Source of the DNA: Paenibacillus agri
Lineage (GTDB): Bacteria > Bacillota > Bacilli > Paenibacillales > Paenibacillaceae
Assembly (NCBI RefSeq): GCF_013359945.1
Contig: NZ_JABWCS010000219.1
Location: 62,001-126,000, forward strand
DNA length: 64,000 nt
Reading direction: 5' to 3'
The position numbers were made by a program, and so were the translations under genes. The notes beneath the pieces are model-generated. The model ran no database searches and was not told where the DNA came from. It saw only the letters and a program-made list of their open reading frames with translations. How positions within the stretch are numbered: the first letter of the stretch is position 1; every line of letters begins with the position of its first letter. This document shows, one piece after another, positions 53,845 to 61,020 of this stretch.

Positions 53845-56523
53845 ATGAGCGTAACAAGATCAACCCGCAAACCTTTACTTGCCATACTAAAATTTATTGC
53901 CTTGACGGTCTTATTTCTATTGTCTGTCTCTGTGTTTGGAAAGGACGGCACGCGCAGCGGTGAGGTGGAGGTCGATATGTCGAAGCTTACCGCCGCCAAT
54001 GATACTGGTCCTGTAATTCCCCATGGCACTTTAATTTGGAGGCTGGGTCAGCATGACGGTTCGGCGCGTGAATTCGCCGTCAGTGGTTCATCCGGTGCCA
54101 AAGCGGAGTTCCAGGTAGCTTCTTCCGGAGTGAGGGCGACGTCGCTGAAGAGCATTCCCTCCGGTCTGGACGGGACGACAGAGCCCGAACTGAGCATCGA
54201 CTACCAACTGGACAAGATCCCGATGAACGGGGTCTTGTTTCGCGTTAGTATCCTGGATGCCTACAAAGCCGTTCCGCAGATGAGCGTCTTTTCCAATCTG
54301 CAGTTGTCAGGCATTATTCAGATTGCCGGTGTAGCGGGAGCAGAAGAGCAATACAATTTCCGCAAAACCTATGAGCTGTACATCCCGAAGGAACAGCTAC
54401 AGGTCGGGAGCAATGAACTGAAGCTTCAGGTGACCCGTGGTTTGTATTCTTCTAGTGCAGAGGATAAGTTCAACTGGTGGACTTGGGATGACCTTAGTCT
54501 GGAGTCATTGAATGAGCCGATTAAGGAACCGATTCATGGCAGCTATACGCTTACGGGAACGATGGTGAACAACAAGCAGTTTTATTTTGACGAAGGTGCG
54601 GTTGCGCATCTGCCTTATGTTATGAAATGGCTGGGAGTGGCCTACAGCGGAAACATCATGCGTGCCAGCTGCGCTAGCGACGTCGGCCGGTCCTGCTCCA
54701 ACATGGAGGAGTATTATAAGGTGCTAAAGGATTACAACATGCAGGCAGTTGCACTCTATTTATACACCGGCGACATCAAGCTGAAGGACGATGGTTCTCT
54801 GTCCGATGAAGCGGCCAAGAAATTGACGGATTATTTCCGCCAGTATAGCCCGTATTTTCAATATTATGAAGTCGATAACGAGCCGGGGCTGTTCAATCGT
54901 TCCAAGGCTGTTAACCTGGCTGTCGCCCAATGGCTGAATACTAAAGGGAAAGAGATAGCACCGTACCTGAAGACGGTAGCCCCAGGCTGGGCGTATTGGC
55001 CGGAATACCAGCAGAATTCCTGCGGTAACCAGAAGGGGGGAGTACGCGAGTGCGGAGATCCGGATGGGTGGGAACGGGATCCCAAACAGCGGCTGGAGCT
55101 GGAACAAGTAACGGATCTGACGAATGGACATTCTTATGGAGATTCTTATATTTTCAGCAACGGCGGCAGCTTCACGGAAAATTTGAAAACCTTTGGCGGA
55201 GCTGCGGACGGTCTGGCCAAAAAAATGCTGACCACCGAATTTGGCACCTCGGACAGTCATGTGGACGCCTACCAATATGGTGCGACCGAGCGGACGGCTG
55301 CCGTATTCGACCGGATAATGCGGGCGCATATCGGTTATGCGGATATGTTCATCCAGCACGCTGCATTTTTCAAGGACTTCAGCCTGTTCAAATACGGATT
55401 TAATCTAGAAGAGCATGACCCTGCCAAGACGGAGATTTATTATACGAAAAATAATGAGGACTCCCGGGTCAGCATTATGCGTCGTCTGAGTCTGGCCTAT
55501 GCCACACACGGGGCTCCACTCACCTATGAAGTTACAAATAAAGCAGCTCTTGCGGATAAACTTGTCTACGTCCGTGCTGTGGATACCTCTACGCTGGACC
55601 CGCTTGCCGGTAGTGGGGCGACCTCGAACAAGGTGCTGGTGAACCTCGTGAATTTCGAGAACACGGTGCAGACGGTGTCCGTGAATGTGACTATGCCGAA
55701 GGCCGTAATCTATGAGGGAGAGCGGTTCGGCAACGGGAATACCTATGAAGAAGCTCGGAGTTATGTAACGGGGAAAAAAGCATCTCCGGTACTGACCTTT
55801 AAGGAGACGCTGGCGCCTGGGGAGGGTGTGCAATATATTTTGCAGCCTTCAGCTGAGGTGAAACCGTCAGCGCCACAGAAGCTGAAGGCCGTTGCCCTCA
55901 AAGGCCCTGCCGTCCAGCTGAACTGGCTGGAAGCGCCGGGTGCAAGTTATGAAGTGCTGCGGGGCGAAGGCTCCGGCGGTGCGCTGCAGGTCATCGCTTC
56001 CGGTGTTCAGAGCACGCAGTATACGGATGTCAGATTACGTGAGGGCACTCTGTATACCTACAAGGTACGTGTTACCGGCTCCACGGTAATGTCGGAACCC
56101 GTCCAGATTACGGCTACCGGACTGGTACCGCTGGACAGTAGCGGATGGCAGGCTTCCTCTAACGCAAGCGGCGGGACTTCTAATCCGCGAAGCGCTTTTG
56201 ACGGTGATCGCCGGACCCGCTGGGACACCGGCAAACACCAAGTCTCGGGAGAGTATTATCAGGTGGATCTGGGCGAGGTCCACAGGATTGAAAGACTGGA
56301 TCTTGATAACACCCTGTCCCCTTATGATTACCCTAGAGGTTATGAAGTCTATGTCTCGGAAGATGGAGCGGACTGGAGCAGGATTGCTTCAGGCAAAGGC
56401 AGAACAGAAGCAACGACCATTACCTTTACTCCGACCCAGGCACGCTATGTGAAGATCTTGCAGACAGGCAGCGGTGGAAACTACTGGTCGATTCACGAGC
56501 TGCAAATTTACTCGAGAGATTAA
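53845..56523 (+). CDS. Large secreted glycoside-hydrolase-like protein with FN3 and F5/8C domains
   Basis: An exported 892-residue protein. After a signal peptide come a beta-rich N-terminal domain (about 45-240), a barrel-like domain (about 250-660), a fibronectin-III domain (about 675-760) and an F5/8 type C carbohydrate-binding domain (about 765-890). In the barrel YYEVDNEPGLFN (Glu346) and LTTEFGTSDSH (Glu465) look like the acid/base and nucleophile of clan GH-A. I cannot assign a family number. It follows the mannanases by 50 bases and probably acts on the same polymer. The start has AAAGAAAGCGAGGAC upstream. Confidence 0.75.
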   Translation: MSVTRSTRKPLLAILKFIALTVLFLLSVSVFGKDGTRSGEVEVDMSKLTAANDTGPVIPHGTLIWRLGQHDGSAREFAVSGSSGAKAEFQVASSGVRATSLKSIPSGLDGTTEPELSIDYQLDKIPMNGVLFRVSILDAYKAVPQMSVFSNLQLSGIIQIAGVAGAEEQYNFRKTYELYIPKEQLQVGSNELKLQVTRGLYSSSAEDKFNWWTWDDLSLESLNEPIKEPIHGSYTLTGTMVNNKQFYFDEGAVAHLPYVMKWLGVAYSGNIMRASCASDVGRSCSNMEEYYKVLKDYNMQAVALYLYTGDIKLKDDGSLSDEAAKKLTDYFRQYSPYFQYYEVDNEPGLFNRSKAVNLAVAQWLNTKGKEIAPYLKTVAPGWAYWPEYQQNSCGNQKGGVRECGDPDGWERDPKQRLELEQVTDLTNGHSYGDSYIFSNGGSFTENLKTFGGAADGLAKKMLTTEFGTSDSHVDAYQYGATERTAAVFDRIMRAHIGYADMFIQHAAFFKDFSLFKYGFNLEEHDPAKTEIYYTKNNEDSRVSIMRRLSLAYATHGAPLTYEVTNKAALADKLVYVRAVDTSTLDPLAGSGATSNKVLVNLVNFENTVQTVSVNVTMPKAVIYEGERFGNGNTYEEARSYVTGKKASPVLTFKETLAPGEGVQYILQPSAEVKPSAPQKLKAVALKGPAVQLNWLEAPGASYEVLRGEGSGGALQVIASGVQSTQYTDVRLREGTLYTYKVRVTGSTVMSEPVQITATGLVPLDSSGWQASSNASGGTSNPRSAFDGDRRTRWDTGKHQVSGEYYQVDLGEVHRIERLDLDNTLSPYDYPRGYEVYVSEDGADWSRIASGKGRTEATTITFTPTQARYVKILQTGSGGNYWSIHELQIYSRD

Positions 56524-57025
56524 AGCAATGCGAAATTATTCTATATAGTACGAACTTAACAGTCTAACATCATGGATAGGAAGAAACTCTTGGTATACAA
56601 AGGTGTAACTTGAGGCATCACGTTCGAGAATAAGAGGGGCTTTGGGTTTTGATAACAGGAAAATATACCTTTAATTATTTTCTTACACCTTATTTGTGAA
56701 AAATAAAGGGAATTTCTCCAGTTAAAAAGCATCTTAGCTCCGTTATTGCATAGTTACAGAGGATTTAACGGGAGTTTTTCCAGTTATTTTAAAAAAAGAA
56801 GAGGATTTAATCAAAATAACAGGAATCATTCCCGTTATTCCCATGCCCTATGGAGTAAAGTCGGGCTTTTCGGTGCAATTGTCACCTGAAAGAATGGAAT
56901 TCTTGTAAATCAAGGTCTCATTTTATGCCTTAGGACAAAAGAGCGTGTTATCTAGATGTCGATGTCTATTTTCGAAATGACGTTGTGTTTTTAGATGCGT
57001 TTTAAATATCATTATAATAAAACGA
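56524..57025. other. AT-rich non-coding region with palindromic repeats
   Basis: No credible gene. Three related motifs of the form GGGA-n-TCCAGTTA or TAACAGGA-n-TCCCGTTA occur between about 56700 and 56845, looking like decayed copies of a TAAC-GGGA palindrome. They resemble in style the AT-rich repeats at 47769-47942. Confidence 0.5.
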
Positions 57026-57072
57026 ACAAGCCTCCATCCGCAGATTGCGGATCGGAGGCTTATTTGTTTTTG
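57026..57072. terminator. Terminator for the GNAT gene (possibly bidirectional)
   Basis: AAGCCTCC and GGAGGCTT arms (about 57028-57035 and 57054-57062) enclose a CCGC/GCGG inner pair; T-rich sequence flanks both ends. Confidence 0.75.
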
Positions 57073-57145
57073 GTATCACGATCGTGCTGTATTTAGCACG
57101 CTGGATTGAATGCAGGGACAACGTGGCCGGTAACCTTATCCCGGG

Positions 57146-58318
57146 TTAAATAAAGTTCAGCCCAGCCATATAAGGAAGGGGCAGCGTAGCGTCCCCTTCC
57201 GGAGTTCCAGCCGGGAGAAGCGGGCTGGCGGGATCGAAGAGCAATGAGATCAGCCCGCGGTCGTCTGTTGCGGCGGAGAGGCCGATGTTCCGGCTTGCCC
57301 GGAACGCCTCGGTCTGCCGCAGCAAGGCTCCACGGTCAGCGATGCAGACCGTGCCGCTGTTCGCGCCGCCCGTCATAGCGGCGCGGGCATCGCGCAGCAG
57401 CGACAGCAGGCTGCGCTCCTGCCACGGCACGGGCACCTGCAGCTTGCTGGTGCCCGTGCACAGGGCGGCCTTGGCGAGTAGCGCAGCTACCGCTTCCGGC
57501 CGCCCGGCCCATTCCAGCGCCGTCCCTTGGTTCGGCGCGTCACTCTCTGGCGCCGGTAGCGCAGCCCCGGCGCCATCGCCCGCCGCTGGCAGCGCAGCCC
57601 CGGCGCCACCGCCCGCCGCTGGCTGCACCGCCCCGGCGCCATCCCCCGCCGCCGGCGCCACCGCAACGGCGACAAAGCCCTCGATGCTGCCGTCCCGCTC
57701 GGCGACGAGGGTGCGCTGGGGCAAGCCCAGCACACCCGCATAAGCCGCGGCGCCCAGCAGCAGACCCAGCTCGGCCGGACTGTGGACATGTCCGGCCTGC
57801 CGGGACAGGAGCAGCCGGTTGACCGCGGGCAGGTCGCCCGGCTGCATCGGCCGCAGCGTCCAAGCGTCCCCGGCCGCAGCGGCCAGGGCCTGTGCCGAGT
57901 CCTGCGTCAGCTCGGCATGCACGGCTGCTCCGAAGGGTACGCAGCCCGCGCGTTCATACAGGGAGCGGTCGCCGGACACGAAGATCAGCGACGCTCCGGC
58001 TCTGGCCGCATGGGCCTGGCACAGCTTGAGCAGCTGTCCGGCCAAGCCGACTCCCCGATAAGCCGGGGCAGTGCACACCGCCCCGATGGAGAAGACCTCC
58101 AAAAGGATGTCCTCTGCCTGAATAACAGAGGGGACAAGCCCCATGAACGCCGCCAGTGTCCCGTCGCTGGTAAAAGCACCATAAGAATGGCTGATTCCCG
58201 GCTGGAAGATCGCCGGGAACAGCTGCTTCATGGAGAGATCACCGTCATTTCGGAAAATGGCGTCTGCCAGTGCCGCGGCTTGATCCAGCTCGTTGTTTCT
58301 GATTAATCTTAGTTGCAT
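57146..58318 (-). CDS. GNAT N-acetyltransferase, Eis-like, with internal repeat
   Basis: Transfers an acetyl group from acetyl-CoA to an unknown amine. The first GNAT domain (residues 1-145) has the acetyl-CoA loop GAVCTAPAYRGVGLAGQLLK. A second, weaker domain and a C-terminal region give the Eis-like three-part layout. An insertion of three 11-residue repeats (AAGDGAGAVQP-like, about residues 222-255) splits the second part. Local DNA is much richer in G+C than neighbours. AGGGGGC lies 9 bases before the ATG. Confidence 0.78.
   Translation of the reverse strand: MQLRLIRNNELDQAAALADAIFRNDGDLSMKQLFPAIFQPGISHSYGAFTSDGTLAAFMGLVPSVIQAEDILLEVFSIGAVCTAPAYRGVGLAGQLLKLCQAHAARAGASLIFVSGDRSLYERAGCVPFGAAVHAELTQDSAQALAAAAGDAWTLRPMQPGDLPAVNRLLLSRQAGHVHSPAELGLLLGAAAYAGVLGLPQRTLVAERDGSIEGFVAVAVAPAAGDGAGAVQPAAGGGAGAALPAAGDGAGAALPAPESDAPNQGTALEWAGRPEAVAALLAKAALCTGTSKLQVPVPWQERSLLSLLRDARAAMTGGANSGTVCIADRGALLRQTEAFRASRNIGLSAATDDRGLISLLFDPASPLLPAGTPEGDATLPLPYMAGLNFI
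57555..57653. repeat. 33-bp in-frame coding repeat, three copies
   Basis: Units start at 57555, 57588 and 57621 inside the GNAT gene and are almost pure G+C. Each adds 11 Ala/Gly/Pro-rich residues without breaking the frame, so length variation among strains is likely. Confidence 0.88.
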
Positions 58319-58500
58319 TTATCGTCTGCCCCCTGGTATGGAATGAAGTAATCGGTGCAATTTAATAATTAAAGTATAAGGACAGTGAGATTTAATATCC
58401 AGTCTTGTCCATACTACCAAGTGTCTCAAGTAGACGGATATGCGGGTAATAATGGGAGGATACAGCCGCAGCCGTGCGGCCTGCCGAATACAGGAGGGGT

Positions 58501-59985
58501 GTGAAGATCTCGATGAGTCATCTGGCGGATCAAATTATTATGTTGCTGGCGGCGCTGCTGCTGATTGGGGTGCTGTCTACCAAGTTCTCCACACGCTTTG
58601 GCATGCCAGCGCTTGTGCTTTTTATTGCCGCAGGAATGGTCCTGAGCCATTTCATTTATTTTAACAATGCATCACTGACACAGGTTGCCGGTATTTTTGC
58701 ACTGGTTGTCATACTATTCGAGGGGGGCATGCAGACGAGTCTGAAAGATATCCGGCCTGTGATCTGGCCTGCCCTGTCGTTATCTACAATTGGGGTGCTG
58801 GTGACTACCGGCGTAGTTGGCGTATTTGCCAGACTTGTCCTTGATGTCCCCTGGACGGAAAGCCTGCTGTTCGGAGCCATCGTAGGTTCCACGGATGCCG
58901 CCGCTGTTTTTTCGGTACTTGGCGGGAAAAACATCGACAAACGCCTTACCTCTACACTGGAAGCAGAGTCAGGCAGCAATGATCCTATGGCCGTATTTCT
59001 GACGGTGACACTGATTGAATGGATTCAGCATCCGAATGCGGCGTGGTGGAGTCTGATATTTTCTTTTATCTGGGAAATGGGGCTGGGCCTCCTGGTGGGG
59101 ATTCTGCTCGGCAAGCTGGCTGTCTATCTCATTAATCGGATTAACCTGGAATCCTCCGGGCTCTACCCGGTGCTGGCCATCGGCTTTGCCGTACTTACCT
59201 ATGGCGTAGCGGCATTGACGCATAGCAGTGGTCTGCTGGCTGTTTATGTCATGGGCCTTACCTTAGGCAACTCTGATCTGGTGTATCACCGGACCATTAT
59301 GAATTTCAATCACGGGTTTGCCTGGATGATGCAGATTGCCATGTTTATTCTGCTGGGGCTGCTCGTTTTCCCGGAGGAGCTATCATCTATCGCCTGGCAG
59401 GGTATTCTGCTGTCCGTCATTCTGATGGTCGTCGCGAGGCCCATTGGGGTATTCCTGAGCCTGATTTTCGCCAAGTTTTCCCTGCGGGAGAAGACGCTAA
59501 TCTCCTGGGCAGGACTCCGCGGAGCGGTCCCCATTGTGCTCGCTACCTATCCGCTGCTGGCTGGCCTTGATCATGGCCGTTTGTTCTTTAATGTCGTCTT
59601 TTTCGTTGTGCTGACCTCAGCAGTTATACAGGGGACGACGATTTCTCCACTGGCCTCAAGGCTGAAGCTGATCGGACAAGACGATAACACACAGCCTTCG
59701 CTTATGGAACTGGTGGCTTTAGGAAGAACGGATTGCGAGTTCAATCACATCGGGATCGACTCACTGATGCCCATTGCCGGCAAGCAGATCGCCGATATGG
59801 GCCTGCCGGAGGATATTCTGTTTACGGCGATTATTAGGGACAAGAACATCGTGACCCCGCATGGCAGCACGACGATCCAACCCGGGGATACGGTATATGT
59901 GCTTAGTCCGAAGGCCAAGCGGGAGGAGATGCGGGCTCTTTTCCGCTGCGGTCCGAGAAAGACGGCTGGAGAGCGTACAGTATAG
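58501..59985 (+). CDS. Potassium/proton antiporter, CPA1 family with TrkA-C domain
   Basis: A cation/proton exchanger (NhaP2/CvrA-like) in the membrane. About twelve helices include the family segments LFGAIVGSTDAAAVFSVLGG and AESGSNDPMAVFLT, whose aspartates are the ion site, and SWAGLRGAVPIVLATYPLL. A C-terminal TrkA-C domain (about 405-485; GDTVYVLSPK) binds a nucleotide ligand in related proteins. GTG 58501 lies 3-4 bases after AGGAGG; ATG 58513 is the alternative. Confidence 0.9.
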   Translation: MKISMSHLADQIIMLLAALLLIGVLSTKFSTRFGMPALVLFIAAGMVLSHFIYFNNASLTQVAGIFALVVILFEGGMQTSLKDIRPVIWPALSLSTIGVLVTTGVVGVFARLVLDVPWTESLLFGAIVGSTDAAAVFSVLGGKNIDKRLTSTLEAESGSNDPMAVFLTVTLIEWIQHPNAAWWSLIFSFIWEMGLGLLVGILLGKLAVYLINRINLESSGLYPVLAIGFAVLTYGVAALTHSSGLLAVYVMGLTLGNSDLVYHRTIMNFNHGFAWMMQIAMFILLGLLVFPEELSSIAWQGILLSVILMVVARPIGVFLSLIFAKFSLREKTLISWAGLRGAVPIVLATYPLLAGLDHGRLFFNVVFFVVLTSAVIQGTTISPLASRLKLIGQDDNTQPSLMELVALGRTDCEFNHIGIDSLMPIAGKQIADMGLPEDILFTAIIRDKNIVTPHGSTTIQPGDTVYVLSPKAKREEMRALFRCGPRKTAGERTV

Positions 59986-60139
59986 ATTGGACTGCTCACC
60001 GGGTTTAATCCTCAAAGACCAGCTCAATAGGATTGCCCTAAGTTTACTTTTAAAATGGAAGGATTTTTCTTTAGTGTGACGCAAATAATATGCGATGGAT
60101 GGTAGTTATGCTACGTTTGGTGTTAGCTAGGAGAATAGA

Positions 60140-60193
60140 TTGCAAAAGCATTAAAGATATGTTAAATTAAATATAGATTTAGAACGAGTCTAA
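60140..60193 (+). promoter_or_regulatory. Dps promoter with PerR-like box
   Basis: TTGCAA (60140-60145), 17 bases, TAAATT (60163-60168). Just downstream TTAGA (60179-60183) and TCTAA (60189-60193) form a 15-base palindrome that matches 10 of 14 fixed positions of the Bacillus PerR box. Peroxide-responsive repression is a reasonable inference. Confidence 0.55.
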
Positions 60194-60223
60194 ATATAAT
60201 TAATAATTTGGGAGGTTTTATTT

Positions 60224-60679
60224 ATGAGCACACAATTGAAGAATCAAACGGAACTGCAAGCAGCGTTGAACCGTCAGACCGCCAACTGGACCCTGCTTGG
60301 TGTGAAGCTGCATCATTATCATTGGTATGTGAGCGGACCGAATTTCTTCACCCTGCATGAAAAGTTTGAGGAGTTCTACAATGAGGCAGCCGGATATGTG
60401 GATGAATTAGCGGAACGTTTGTTAGCTATCGGTGGACAACCTGCCTCGACGATGAAGCAATACCTGGCCCTCTCCGGATTGGATGAAGCACGTGGCGGCG
60501 AGAATGCCCATGATATGGTAGCAGAGCTGGTCAAGGACTTTGCTTCCATCGCGGAAGAGACCAAGGAAGCGATTAACGCTGCGGAAGAACTTGGCGATCA
60601 GCCAACAGCGGACCTGCTGATTGGTATCAGAAGCAGTGTAGAGAAGCATGCATGGATGCTGAACGCTTATCTTGGCTAA
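60224..60679 (+). CDS. dps: Dps-family ferritin-like DNA-protection protein
   Basis: A dodecameric mini-ferritin that oxidises iron with peroxide and protects DNA. The ferroxidase ligands are in LHHYHWYVSGPNFFTLHEKF (two His, Trp) and the FYNEAAGYVDELAERLLAIGG helix. The end, RSSVEKHAWMLNAYLG, is typical. 151 residues, GGGAGG upstream. A PerR-like site lies in the promoter and a terminator follows. Confidence 0.95.
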   Translation: MSTQLKNQTELQAALNRQTANWTLLGVKLHHYHWYVSGPNFFTLHEKFEEFYNEAAGYVDELAERLLAIGGQPASTMKQYLALSGLDEARGGENAHDMVAELVKDFASIAEETKEAINAAEELGDQPTADLLIGIRSSVEKHAWMLNAYLG

Positions 60680-60710
60680 ATTTGCTGCTGTAATTCCTAT
60701 AAACAAGTAA

Positions 60711-60747
60711 GCGCCCTGCGGATGTTTATGCGCACGGGCGTTTTTTG
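60711..60747 (+). terminator. Terminator of dps
   Basis: GCGCCCTGCG (60711-60720) pairs with CGCACGGGCG (60731-60740) with one bulge, followed by six T. Confidence 0.82.
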
Positions 60748-60897
60748 CTGCGTACAAGTAAGTAATGGGATTGTCGTGAATTGAGGGCATTTATAAATCT
60801 CAGAGTTGCAATGACGGTATTTTTTGAGCAGATGACTGTTACAATATAGTTATTGAGGTTGACTTAAAGGTAAGGAACCTATTCCAGACAGCACTTC

Positions 60898-60954
60898 AAG
60901 AGCCGCTGGCAGTATACTATGGTGCAGTCTGTTAATGAACAGGCTCTTTATTTG
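60898..60954 (+). terminator. Hairpin in the leader region of the hybrid kinase
   Basis: AAGAGCC (60898-60904) and GGCTCTT (60942-60948) can pair across a 37-base, internally paired loop and are followed by a T-rich tract. It lies after the dps terminator and before the kinase, so it may be an attenuator. The rest of 60748-61020 shows nothing clear. Confidence 0.4.
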
Positions 60955-61020
60955 TGTTACGATACTTTCATAAGTACGCAAACATACGATAAATATATTT
61001 TACTAGATGGGGTTAGCCTA

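Noticed and set aside
57285-57743. Plus-strand reading frame of 152 residues inside the GNAT gene
   Set aside because: It is the complement of a GC-rich coding region where all frames stay open; low-complexity Ala/Pro content and no start signal.
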